Positions 42,779-51,678 of a stretch of 64,000 nt of DNA are shown in pieces. How positions within the stretch are numbered: position 1 is the stretch's first letter; the number at the start of each line of letters is the position of its first letter. The notes below the pieces were generated by a model that ran no database searches, was not told where the DNA came from, and worked only from the letters and a program-made list of their open reading frames with translations. The translations under genes and the position numbers were made by a program. Origin of the DNA: Allobosea sp. (GTDB taxonomy: Bacteria; Pseudomonadota; Alphaproteobacteria; Rhizobiales; Beijerinckiaceae); NCBI RefSeq assembly GCF_017308015.1, contig NZ_JAFKFW010000004.1, forward strand, positions 186,001 to 250,000. Direction: 5' to 3'.

Positions 42779-44983
42779 ATGATCCGTGTTGTCCATCGCT
42801 GGCCGGGTCTGCTCGCCGGCCTTCTTCTGCTGGTGCTCGGCCTGAGCGGAGCGCTTCTCTCGCTATTCCCGGCCATTGAGCGCCTTTCCTCGGTGCAGCC
42901 GGCCGCGCTCTCGACGGCGGAGCTGGCGGAGCGCATCCAGACGGTTCATCCGGAGGTCGAACAGATAAGGCGCAGGCCCTCGGGCCGGATTATCGCCTAC
43001 TGGTCCGAGAGCGGCGTGCCGCGGGCGGCGGTCATGGATCCCGCGAGCGGCCGGGAGATCGCCTCTGCGGATCCGGATCCGTTCGAGCGCTGGTTGACCA
43101 GGCTGCATCGCTCGCTTCTTTTCGGTGATGCTGGCCGCATGCTGGCGGCGGTCGGTGCGGCAGCCATGCTGGTGCTGTCCGCTTCGGGGGCCGTGCTCGT
43201 CGCGCGGCGGACTGGCGGCTGGCGGCGCTGGTTCTCACCGTTGCGTGGGCCAGTCGCGGCGCGCCTGCATGTCGAGATCGCGCGGGTCGCGGTTGCCGGC
43301 CTGCTTCTGTCATCTGTCACAGCCCTGTGGATGTCGGCCTCGAGCTTCGACCTCCTGCCCGACGGGCCGTCTTCGTCCGTGACCGAGGCCGAGGGAAGCG
43401 GCCGGACGGGGATGCCCGTGGCAGACATGGATATGCTGAAGCGGACACCGGTTTCCGAGCTGCGTAGCCTGTCCTTTCCCGATCCGGCGGATGCGGCCGA
43501 TGTTTTCACGCTTAAGACGGATCGCGGCATGGGCGATCTCGATCAGGGAACTGGCGCGCTGCTGACCTGGAGCGAACCGAGCGCATGGCAGCGCGTCTCG
43601 GCAACCGTCTACATGCTGCACACCGGACGGGGCGCCGCCGCCTTGGGGCTGATCCTCGGCCTCATGGCGCTCGGCGTGCCCGCGATGGCCGGGACGGGCT
43701 TCGTCCTGTGGTTCGCGGGCTGGCCTGCCCGTCCGCGCATTCGCAGTAATGTCGTCGCCGGGCGCGCCGAGACGATCCTGCTCGTCGGTTCCGAGGGCGG
43801 CAGCACATGGGGCTTCGCCGCGACGCTGCATGCGGCGCTCTCGGCATCCGGGCAAACTGTCCATGCCGCTCCGATGTCGACCTTCGAGCCGGCCCGCTAC
43901 CGGCAGGCGCGGCGCGTCCTGATCCTGGCCGCGACCTATGGAAATGGCGATGCGCCTGCCTCTGCGCGCGGATTTCTCGACCGGCTGAAATCCCTGCCGG
44001 GGGCTCCGCCCGCCGCGCTCGCGGTTCTCGGCTTCGGCGATAGCAGTTTTCCCGGATATTGCGCTTTCGCACAGGCTGTTTCCGGTGCGGCGGAGACGGC
44101 GGGCTGGCACATGCTGGTTCCGTTCATGACGGTGAACCGCCAGTCGCCGCAGGATTTCGCCCGCTGGAGCCGGTCGCTGGGCGCTGCGATGGGGATACCT
44201 CTGAACCTCGTCCATCATCCGGTCCTGCCGGCAGTTTTCTCGCTGAGGCTGGTTTCGCGCCGTGATCATGGGGCAGAGGTGCAGGCTCCGACCGCGATCC
44301 TGCGCTTTGCGCTGCCGACGGCGCCATTCTGGCTGCGGTTCACCGGTCGCGGTTTCGGGCGCTTCGTGGCCGGAGATCTCCTCGGTGTTCTGCCGAAAGG
44401 CTCTGCCATTCCCCGGCTCTACTCGCTGGCCTCGGGTTGTCGCGACGGTTTCATCGAGATCGTCGTCAGAAAGCACCCTGCTGGCCTTTGCTCCGGCCAG
44501 CTCTTCGAACTGCAGCCGGGCGATACGGTCAACGCCTTCTTGCGGCGGAACCCCAGCTTCCATGCCGGCCACGACGCTACGCCCCTCATCCTCGTCGGGG
44601 CCGGAACGGGCATCGGGCCGCTGGCAGGTTTCATCCGGGCCAATGCCCGGCGTCGCCCCATCCGCCTGTTCTTCGGCATCCGGCATCCCGAGAGCGACTT
44701 TATCTATGGCGAGGAGCTGGAGGGCTGGCGGCGGAACGGGCAACTGCAGCGGCTCGCGACGGCCTGTTCGCGCACACGGCAACCCAGCTACGTGCAGGAT
44801 GCGCTGCGCGGGGAGGGTGCGGAGATCGCCCGCATGATTCACAAGGGCGCGCGGGTGATGGTGTGCGGCGGGCGCGACATGGCAGCCGGCGTCTCCGCCA
44901 CGCTCGCCGACATTCTCGCTCCGATCGGGCTGACCCCGGCGCAGCTCCGCGCGGAGGGACGCTATGTCGAAGATGTCTTCTGA
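42779..44983 (+). CDS. PepSY membrane / flavodoxin / FNR reductase fusion
   Basis: A 734-residue protein. The N-terminal PepSY_TM region has about four helices (about 8-32, 120-142, 165-185, 285-315) with conserved His (HRWPGLL, RLHRSLLFGD, MLHTGRG) that may hold heme. It is followed by a flavodoxin-like FMN domain (about 322-475, ILLVGSEGGSTWGFA, AATYGNGDAPASA) and a ferredoxin-NADP-reductase module (about 490-734) with RLYSLASG (FAD) and LILVGAGTGIGPLAGFI (NADPH). It should carry electrons from cytoplasmic NADPH across the membrane. ATG 42779 is preferred over GTG 42770. Its end overlaps the ApbE start. Confidence 0.9.
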   Translation: MIRVVHRWPGLLAGLLLLVLGLSGALLSLFPAIERLSSVQPAALSTAELAERIQTVHPEVEQIRRRPSGRIIAYWSESGVPRAAVMDPASGREIASADPDPFERWLTRLHRSLLFGDAGRMLAAVGAAAMLVLSASGAVLVARRTGGWRRWFSPLRGPVAARLHVEIARVAVAGLLLSSVTALWMSASSFDLLPDGPSSSVTEAEGSGRTGMPVADMDMLKRTPVSELRSLSFPDPADAADVFTLKTDRGMGDLDQGTGALLTWSEPSAWQRVSATVYMLHTGRGAAALGLILGLMALGVPAMAGTGFVLWFAGWPARPRIRSNVVAGRAETILLVGSEGGSTWGFAATLHAALSASGQTVHAAPMSTFEPARYRQARRVLILAATYGNGDAPASARGFLDRLKSLPGAPPAALAVLGFGDSSFPGYCAFAQAVSGAAETAGWHMLVPFMTVNRQSPQDFARWSRSLGAAMGIPLNLVHHPVLPAVFSLRLVSRRDHGAEVQAPTAILRFALPTAPFWLRFTGRGFGRFVAGDLLGVLPKGSAIPRLYSLASGCRDGFIEIVVRKHPAGLCSGQLFELQPGDTVNAFLRRNPSFHAGHDATPLILVGAGTGIGPLAGFIRANARRRPIRLFFGIRHPESDFIYGEELEGWRRNGQLQRLATACSRTRQPSYVQDALRGEGAEIARMIHKGARVMVCGGRDMAAGVSATLADILAPIGLTPAQLRAEGRYVEDVF

Positions 44984-45938
44984 CCCAGCCCGCAAGACGT
45001 TGAGCGGATCCACCATGGGCACACGCTGGTCCGTGCTGTTCTACGCGACCGGAGCCTTCGACCCCGCCCCAGTTCGCAGCGCGCTTCAGGCTGCGGTCGA
45101 CGAGGTGGACGGGCAGATGTCCAGCTGGAAGCCGGATAGCGACCTGATGCGCCTCAATGCCGCTCCGGTGGGGCGATGGATCGGGGTGCCCGACCGGCTG
45201 ATGGCGGTGCTGCGGATCGCGCTCGAAATCGGCCGCTCCTCCGTTGGCGCCTTCGACATCGGCATGGGCGACGCCGTGGACGCCTGGGGATTCGGCCCGT
45301 CCGGCGCAGATCGAGCCCTGATCCGCAAGGTGCTTGAAACCCCGCGACAGGCCGCATACGGGGTGCTGGAGCTGAATGTCGAGGGCGGCGAGGCGCGCAA
45401 GAGCGCTCCCATCGTCCTCGATCTCAATGGCATCGCCAAGGGCTATGGCGTAGACCGGCTGGCGCAGACGCTACGCGCATTCGGCATCACCAGCGGGCTG
45501 GTCGGCATCGACGGCGAGATGCGGGCCCTTGGCCTGCGCCCCGACGGCGAGCCGTGGACGATCGCCGTCGAGAAACCCGACCCAACCTCCCGTACGCCGC
45601 ATTCGATGCTTGTTCTGCAGGACGCCGCGGTGGCGACTTCCGGCGACTATCGACATTGGGTGGACGTCGGAGGGTGCCGCCTGTCGCATACGATGGACCC
45701 GCGCCGCGGCGCGCCCCTGACGAGGTCGCCAGCCTCGGTCACCGTGGTGGCGCGGACCTGTGCCGAAGCCGACGCCTGGGCGACTGCGTTGATGGTCCTC
45801 GGTGCCGGGGAGGGGGCGGAGCTCGCGCGGCGGCTCGGGCTCGACGCGTTGTTCCTGATGCGCGAGGGCCAAACCATCCGGTCCCGGGCGGTCGGTGCCC
45901 TGTTCACAGCTGCCCCGCTCAACCGGGCCGTGCGCTGA
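44964..45938 (+). CDS. apbE: FAD:protein FMN transferase (ApbE)
   Basis: A 324-residue enzyme that moves FMN from FAD onto Thr/Ser of target proteins. Family motifs are MGTRWSVLFYA, VDGQMSSWKPDSDLMRLN, AFDIGMGDAVDAWGFGP, DLNGIAKGYGVDRLAQ, DGEMRALGLRPDGEPW, TSGDYRHW and HTMDPRRGAPLTRSPA. All core motifs are intact. The N-terminus, MSKMSSDPARKTLSGST, shows no signal peptide or lipobox, unlike most bacterial ApbE. The ATG at 44964 overlaps the end of the PepSY/reductase gene, so the start is constrained. The natural substrate is probably the DUF2271 protein. Confidence 0.93.
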   Translation: MSKMSSDPARKTLSGSTMGTRWSVLFYATGAFDPAPVRSALQAAVDEVDGQMSSWKPDSDLMRLNAAPVGRWIGVPDRLMAVLRIALEIGRSSVGAFDIGMGDAVDAWGFGPSGADRALIRKVLETPRQAAYGVLELNVEGGEARKSAPIVLDLNGIAKGYGVDRLAQTLRAFGITSGLVGIDGEMRALGLRPDGEPWTIAVEKPDPTSRTPHSMLVLQDAAVATSGDYRHWVDVGGCRLSHTMDPRRGAPLTRSPASVTVVARTCAEADAWATALMVLGAGEGAELARRLGLDALFLMREGQTIRSRAVGALFTAAPLNRAVR

Positions 45939-46391
45939 CCCTCACGAAGCGGCGTGGTTGTCACGATGCCGCGGCGCTGCTGCTTCTCCAGACAGTCGCC
46001 GCAGATGTCTGAGTTCGACGAAAGATGATTGGCCGCGTTGTGCGGGCCAGACACCGCAGCGGGAGTGTTCGAGGCCGGCTTGTACGAGCGCCCAGACTTC
46101 ATAACTATACGCTATATGAAATCGTATAATGATTGGCGATGAGAGGATGCCGACGACGCTGCCGTAAAGATCGCCGACCTGCTGACGGCCACCGGCCGGG
46201 CTAGCCAGCCGACGAGCGTCGCGCTGGCGGCTGGCCGTCAAATCCACCAACGACAGTCATCCGGAGCGACCCGGATACATCCCGCACCTGCCGGCTTCAG
46301 GTCGAAATCTCACCCTCATGCCCACCATAAACCGTCTCAAAGACGCTGGCCGCGGACGGTTTTCTGTCTTGCCTATGCTCCGCAAGAACGA
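45939..46391. other. Intergenic region, no supported gene
   Basis: The 453 bases between apbE and the convergent Crp/Fnr gene hold only short frames without family features. An AT-rich patch around 46100-46135 contains TATAAT (46125-46130), but no good -35 element and no downstream gene. The base composition drops locally and may be degraded accessory DNA. Confidence 0.5.
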
Positions 46392-47102
46392 TCAAAAATT
46401 CCGCTGAAAGGCTCTCCGAATACGGCCATAACACTCGCATGCATGGTTCTCTATAATTCCAGGATCCAGCACGGTCAGGTTTCCACGCGCGTACGCGATG
46501 GCCCCCTCTTCCATCAACCGCGAGCAGGCCCCGTTGACGGTCGCCCGGCGAAGTCCGAGCGCCTCTGAAATCGCGATTTGGGTGAGTTGAAAGGAATCGC
46601 CGACAACCCGATCACGCGCATCCAAAAGCCAACGTGAAATCCGCTCTTCCGCACTGTGGAGGCTGTTGCACGCAACAGATTCCAGCAGCTGGATGATGAG
46701 GCATTTCGCATATCGCAGCATGGCGCTGCGGACGCAGGGAAACCGGGCGATGGCCTCATCGAGGTTCTCGATGGAAAGCCAGGAGGCATAGCCGGGCACC
46801 AAGACCGTGGATCGACTGAGTGCCCCGCCGCCGCCCATCACCAGCGCCATGCCGATGAAACCTTCATAGCCGATCGATGCTTTCTCGACACAGCGTTTGT
46901 CACGCATCTCGGCCTGCAGAGAAATCACGCCCTCATGGGGAAATACTGCATGAGTAAAGGTTGCCTCGTTATCGTATATGACCTGGCCCGGCGATAGTCG
47001 TCTTGTGATCAGGTGAGGCTGCAGATACGCGCATGCTTCAGGGCGCAGGGAGAGCAGTATTCGATTTCGGATCTCGAAATCACCTTTTAATTTGTCCGCC
47101 AA
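46392..47102 (-). CDS. Crp/Fnr family transcriptional regulator
   Basis: A 236-residue protein with a cNMP-binding-like beta-roll (about 25-125) and a C-terminal Crp-type helix-turn-helix (about 165-215; LTQIAISEALGLRRATVNGA). No FNR-type N-terminal Cys cluster is present, so it is not an oxygen-sensing FNR. The start is TTG 47102, supported by GGGAGA five bases upstream; no in-frame ATG is available. It stands alone and convergent with the redox operon. A perfect palindrome lies 68 bases upstream and could be its own operator. Confidence 0.85.
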   Translation of the reverse strand: MADKLKGDFEIRNRILLSLRPEACAYLQPHLITRRLSPGQVIYDNEATFTHAVFPHEGVISLQAEMRDKRCVEKASIGYEGFIGMALVMGGGGALSRSTVLVPGYASWLSIENLDEAIARFPCVRSAMLRYAKCLIIQLLESVACNSLHSAEERISRWLLDARDRVVGDSFQLTQIAISEALGLRRATVNGACSRLMEEGAIAYARGNLTVLDPGIIENHACECYGRIRRAFQRNF

Positions 47103-47705
47103 GCAGTTCTCCCGGAAAGGTTGATTTCGGTGCCCTTTGGGCAGCTTATCTCTTTTTTAACTCCGCCTATGTACGATATCGTACAGTTCATGTTCGGTTT
47201 CGATCATATCGGCTCATGGACATTGCACGTGACGATGAATGCGACGCCGGAGCCTTTATCTCATGAGTCAGCTTAGGCCGGAAGAGTCCGAAAAGACCCG
47301 CAGCCGTGAAGCTTTGCGGACCCCGCCCTCCAGCGTTGCGCGCCCCTTTGCACGAGCGCAAGCCGCGCCCGGCTGCTCCGCCACGCTCTCCTGTTCCGGC
47401 TCAAAGCCATGCTCGAGGGATGCTGCTCAAGGGAGCGGCGGCGTCGAAACAGTCGGAAAGCGCCACGAACTTCCGGTAAATTCTGCATTTTCAACCCGTG
47501 GGCCGACAATCAGGGGTAAAAATCGAACTCTATTTCAGAAATCAATATTCACCCACGAATTGAACTACAAATTCATACATAAAAACGACAATATATTAAA
47601 TTCCATTATAAAACTATATAACCGCAAGCGTCATTGATTCAATAATTCGCCGAATCGGCATAGACAATACTTTTTCTCTCCCCTTAATCGCCAGACAGAT
47701 TTCCC
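47103..47705. other. Regulatory and AT-rich intergenic region
   Basis: The 603 bases between divergent crp-like and GGDEF/EAL genes contain no supported gene. The left part holds the palindrome at 47170-47185. The right part (about 47480-47700) is strongly AT-rich, with AATATATTAAATTCC and other A/T runs, in contrast to the GC-rich genome. It may contain the promoter of the c-di-GMP gene and bind a nucleoid protein. Confidence 0.6.
47170..47185. promoter_or_regulatory. Perfect 16-bp palindrome, likely operator
   Basis: TGTACGATATCGTACA reads the same on both strands without a spacer. It lies 68 bases upstream of the crp-like start and 521 bases from the GGDEF/EAL start. A dimeric regulator is the natural binder. 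No second copy was noticed in the window; the patch ATATGAAATCGTAT at about 46112-46127 is only loosely similar. Confidence 0.65.
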
Positions 47706-50700
47706 ATGCCGCGTTCAGAGCTCTCAAGGCGCCTGGCGGTCCCTGCCGCGGTCGCCCTGCTGATGCTGGTTGCGCCTCTCCTGTGGATCGCAACCGGTCA
47801 TTACCGCAAGATTACACAAGGCCAAGCGATTCAAGGGCATGTCGAGCTCGCCAAGGTGGCCTCGAGCTTCGTTCATGAACTGCAGAAGGAACGCGGCCTT
47901 GCTGCCGGCGTTGCGGCCTCGCAGCGGGACTCGAGCCAGGAGGCGCGCCTCAAGAACCAGTTCCCTGTCACAAACGTGGCATTCGCCGCCTACCAAAACG
48001 CTGCCCGGCATGCATTGGGTCCGGATCAGGAGAATTCCCTGGCCGGCCCGCTTGGTGCGATCGATGTGGCGTTCTCCCGGCTGCTCCCGTTCCGCGACGC
48101 GGTCCAGCGTCAGATCGCAAAACCCATCGATGTTGTCGGGGTATATGGCGAGGCCATCGCTCCCCTATTCGAAGCGCTGGCCGAGCTGAGTTCATTCACT
48201 GATGACGCTGAGTTTGTGCAGCGCCTGCTGGCATACCGGGCCTTGATGATCGCGAAAGATGCAGCCGGCATCGAGCGCGCAACTGGCAGCGCACTGATTG
48301 CGGCCGGCCATTTCGATCCAGACCTACACCAGATCTATGTCCATGCCGTCGCGCGCGAAGCCGCACATATGTCGGAGCACAAAGCCGCACTTGGTTCCGT
48401 TAAGGGCAACTATGTTTCGTATGCCGCCCGCGAAGCCGATAGCGGCGCCATCGAAGGGATGCGGCGGGCTTTCCGGGAACTGCCCCTGTCGCTTTTGCCG
48501 AAAAGTCTCGATGCCGGCGAATGGTGGACGAAAACGACAGCGCGGATCGATCGCCTGAAGGTTCTGGAGGACCAGTTCGCGGACGATATCAGCCGGCACG
48601 CGGCAGGCCGCCTAAGGAGCGCGTGGAATGGCTTCGTGGCGACAATCGCCATCGAGTTCAGCAGCTTTGCCATCCTGTCGTTCCTGGCATTCCGCTATGT
48701 GCGCCGCACCACCGCGATCATTGCCGCGGGCGAGGGGCGGCTGCGGCGCCAGGCGCGGCAATACGAGAGCATCGTCAATCAACTTCAGCAGATCGTCATG
48801 CAGATCGACGGGGACGGCCGCATAACCTTCGTCAACCACGCGTGGGAACGCATTCTCGGCCACTCCGCAGAGACGACGATTGGCCGACCGGTTGCTTCGT
48901 TCCTGGAGAGCGGAATCAACTTCAGCAGGATGGAGCCAGCCTTCGATTCCTCTGCATCTTCCCGAGAAGCGCCAGATCATGAGATGCAGTGTCTGACGGC
49001 GGACGGAAAGACGCGCTGGCTGGAAATCAATATCGGTCACGATGACGGCGTAAACCAGGACGGCCCATTCCTCGTCACGTTGTCGGACGCAACGGAAAAA
49101 CACGAGTCTCGGATCAGGGAATCGGCGGTCAATCATGAATTGTCGCTACGTCAGTATGCTCTCGATCAGGCGGTCATTCTCGCCGTAACCAATATCGATG
49201 GCACCATAACCTACGTGAACGACAAGTTCTGCAGCATTAGCGGCTATCAGCGGTCCGAGCTTCTCGGGTTTGACCATAGGATCGTCAATTCCGGTGCGCA
49301 TTCAGCGGATTTCTTCCGCGACATGTATCGGACGATCGCTCGCGGAGCCGTCTGGCGTGGCGAAATCTGCAACCGAGCCAAAGACGGCACCCTGTATTGG
49401 GTCGACACGACGATCATCCCCAGACTCGATGATCGCGGAAAGCCGGCAGCATATATGGCAATCCGAGTGGACATCACCGCCCGAAAGGCGGCCGAAGCGG
49501 CGAGACAGACGAGTGAGCGGCACGCCAAGCGGAAATCCGCTCAGCTGGAGGCCATTCTCGCGAACATGAATCAAGGCCTATGCATGTTCGACTCCGACAG
49601 AAGGGTCGTTCTATGCAACGAAAAATATGCCCGGATGTATGGCCTGCCGCCGGACATCATCAAGGAAGGTATGCCTGTCCAGGAGATCATCAGACTCCGC
49701 GTAGACAGAGGCCTATACGCAGGAGGGGATCCCACGATCTACCTGGAAGATCGTGCGGAACCGATATTCAAGGCGTCTTACGAAGTCGAGGAATTGAACG
49801 ACGGGCGCGCCATCGCAATCAGCCGCCACCCCGTCCCGGACGGCGGCTGGGTGACAACGCACACGGACATCACGGAACGGCATCGTATCGAAAAGCAGGT
49901 TGCCTATGCCGCCAGCCACGACACCCTGACCAACCTCGCCAATCGCACCCTGTTCACGGAAGAAATGAAGCAGGCGCTCACGCGCCTGAGGCAGAGAGGC
50001 AAAGGATTTGCCGTCTACATGCTGGATCTCGACAAGTTCAAGGACATCAACGATTCACTTGGCCATCCGGCGGGCGACAATCTCCTCAAGCAGGTGGCGC
50101 AACGGCTTCGGTCCTGCACGCGTCGCTCCGACACGGTCGCGCGGCTGGGTGGCGACGAGTTCGCCATCATCCAGCGGACGGAGCAGGATCAGCAGAAATG
50201 TGTAGCGCGTCTGGCGAGCAGGATCATCGACGCGATCAGCGCGCCCTATGACATCGACGGAAACAAGGTGACCATCAGGGCGAGCATCGGGATCGCCCTG
50301 GCGCCGACCGATGGGAGCACGGTCGAGGAACTTGTGAAGAATGCGGACCTGGCGCTGTACAAGGTCAAGGCGGACGGCCGCAACGCATTTCGACTGTTCG
50401 AGACGACGATGGAAATCGAGGCGCGGTCCCGCCGCGGCCTCGAATCCGAATTGCGATCTGCGATCTCCCGACGGCAGTTCGAGCTCCACTATCAGCCCTT
50501 CGTTCATGCTGGGACGCAGCAGATCGCCGGGTTTGAGGCGCTGATCCGATGGCGCCATCCGCAGCGTGGCCTGATTTCGCCTGCAGAATTCATTCCTATC
50601 GCCGAGGATACCGGAGTGATCACGGAGCTTGGAGCATGGGTTTTGCGCCAGGCCTGCACGGATGCGACCCATTGGCCGCCGGAGATAAAGGTCGCGGTCA

Positions 50701-51206
50701 ACCTCTCTCCGGCGCAGTTCAAGAGCGGCAATCTCGTGGAGTTGGTTTCGGGCGCTCTCTTTGAGTCCAAGTTGCTGCCCGGGCGGCTGGAGCTCGAGAT
50801 TACAGAATCCGTCCTTCTCCAGAAAACCACCGAAAACCTCGAGATCCTAGGGAATCTCCGGAACCTCGGATCACGTATCGTCCTCGATGATTTCGGCATC
50901 GGGTTCTCTTCTCTGAGTTATTTGCAGAAATTCTCGTTCGACAAGATCAAGATAGACAAATCATTCGTCGAGGATATTCCAAGCAAAAACTGCAGTATGG
51001 CAATAATCAGTGCGATCACGAGGTTGTCGAGAGAACTCAATATCATGACAACTGCAGAAGGCGTTGAAAGAGAAGAGCAGGCCGCGCTGCTCAGGGCTGT
51101 GGGCTGCAACTACATGCAAGGATTTCTCTTTGCGCGTCCTCGCTCATCTGTCGAATTGAATTTCAATTCCAAAATATTAAAGCGATCAAAACAGGAAGCG
51201 GCTTAA
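47706..51206 (+). CDS. NIT-PAS-GGDEF-EAL c-di-GMP turnover protein
   Basis: A 1166-residue membrane protein. TM1 (about 10-30) is followed by a periplasmic NIT (nitrate/nitrite-sensing) domain with ELQKERGLAAGVAASQ. TM2 (about 315-335) leads to PAS domains (about 355-480, 488-610 and a divergent one to about 735), then GGDEF with the intact RLGGDEF (about 817-823) and EAL with EALIRW, NLSPAQF, ELEITES, DDFGIGFSS and KIDKSF. Both enzyme cores look active, so it may make and break c-di-GMP. The signal may be nitrate or nitrite. The ATG at 47706 is clear. The 3' end and flanks are AT-rich. Confidence 0.93.
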   Translation: MPRSELSRRLAVPAAVALLMLVAPLLWIATGHYRKITQGQAIQGHVELAKVASSFVHELQKERGLAAGVAASQRDSSQEARLKNQFPVTNVAFAAYQNAARHALGPDQENSLAGPLGAIDVAFSRLLPFRDAVQRQIAKPIDVVGVYGEAIAPLFEALAELSSFTDDAEFVQRLLAYRALMIAKDAAGIERATGSALIAAGHFDPDLHQIYVHAVAREAAHMSEHKAALGSVKGNYVSYAAREADSGAIEGMRRAFRELPLSLLPKSLDAGEWWTKTTARIDRLKVLEDQFADDISRHAAGRLRSAWNGFVATIAIEFSSFAILSFLAFRYVRRTTAIIAAGEGRLRRQARQYESIVNQLQQIVMQIDGDGRITFVNHAWERILGHSAETTIGRPVASFLESGINFSRMEPAFDSSASSREAPDHEMQCLTADGKTRWLEINIGHDDGVNQDGPFLVTLSDATEKHESRIRESAVNHELSLRQYALDQAVILAVTNIDGTITYVNDKFCSISGYQRSELLGFDHRIVNSGAHSADFFRDMYRTIARGAVWRGEICNRAKDGTLYWVDTTIIPRLDDRGKPAAYMAIRVDITARKAAEAARQTSERHAKRKSAQLEAILANMNQGLCMFDSDRRVVLCNEKYARMYGLPPDIIKEGMPVQEIIRLRVDRGLYAGGDPTIYLEDRAEPIFKASYEVEELNDGRAIAISRHPVPDGGWVTTHTDITERHRIEKQVAYAASHDTLTNLANRTLFTEEMKQALTRLRQRGKGFAVYMLDLDKFKDINDSLGHPAGDNLLKQVAQRLRSCTRRSDTVARLGGDEFAIIQRTEQDQQKCVARLASRIIDAISAPYDIDGNKVTIRASIGIALAPTDGSTVEELVKNADLALYKVKADGRNAFRLFETTMEIEARSRRGLESELRSAISRRQFELHYQPFVHAGTQQIAGFEALIRWRHPQRGLISPAEFIPIAEDTGVITELGAWVLRQACTDATHWPPEIKVAVNLSPAQFKSGNLVELVSGALFESKLLPGRLELEITESVLLQKTTENLEILGNLRNLGSRIVLDDFGIGFSSLSYLQKFSFDKIKIDKSFVEDIPSKNCSMAIISAITRLSRELNIMTTAEGVEREEQAALLRAVGCNYMQGFLFARPRSSVELNFNSKILKRSKQEAA

Positions 51207-51272
51207 GTATATTTTAATATTTAAGTATCATTATATTAGATATAGATTATAGAAATTCGACTATTTAAGTAT
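51203..51272 (+). repeat. Three direct copies of TTAAGTAT
   Basis: TTAAGTAT occurs at 51203, 51221 and 51265, the first overlapping the stop codon of the GGDEF/EAL gene. They lie in an AT-rich block before the STAS gene and may be binding sites for a nucleoid or regulatory protein, or simple low-complexity drift. Confidence 0.5.
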
Positions 51273-51373
51273 TTATTCTCTAATAGATATTTTTTTTAAT
51301 ACTCTTATTATGTGATTATATATTACATATTATTTTTCATCGTAGCGACTCGAATCGATCGATTGGTGGTGAT

Positions 51374-51673
51374 ATGAAAGAAGAGGCGGTTTTTGAGTTA
51401 CCGTGTAACATGTCGATACAATCTATTGCAGAAATACGAAACATATTTTTTGATTTGTATAGAAAAAATAGTAGTATTATTATCGACTGTAGTAGATCTC
51501 ACTATTATGACATTAGTGCTCTGCAGTTGCTTATCTCCGTGCGGAAAAGCGCAATTACGCAGGGGCTCGATGTCCGCCTCTCTGGCGTAACCGGCACTTT
51601 AAGCGCCGCGCTGATGCGCGCCGGCATCCCGCCCGCGCAGCTGCCCGACAGTATTCTCATCAACGGGGTCTGA
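51374..51673 (+). CDS. STAS domain protein
   Basis: A 99-residue single STAS domain (FELPCNMSIQSIAEIRNIFF, IIIDCSRSHYYDISALQLL, SVRKSAITQGLDVRLSGVTG), like anti-sigma factor antagonists or the STAS proteins found in some chemotaxis operons. The Ser46 in DCSRSHYYD may be a phosphorylation site, though the usual D-S/T motif is altered. The first half is AT-rich and the second half GC-rich, an unusual switch within one gene. It is only 5 bases before cheY, so it is probably the first gene of the operon. Confidence 0.82.
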   Translation: MKEEAVFELPCNMSIQSIAEIRNIFFDLYRKNSSIIIDCSRSHYYDISALQLLISVRKSAITQGLDVRLSGVTGTLSAALMRAGIPPAQLPDSILINGV

Positions 51674-51678
51674 ATGGC

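Noticed and set aside
43310-45022. A 570-codon minus-strand open frame opposite the PepSY/reductase gene
   Set aside because: It has no recognisable domain and its composition is typical of antisense GC-rich frames; the plus-strand gene has intact FMN, FAD and NADPH motifs.
46125-46130. A perfect TATAAT box in the gap after apbE
   Set aside because: No acceptable -35 element at the right distance and no gene follows; the surrounding AT-rich patch makes a chance match likely.
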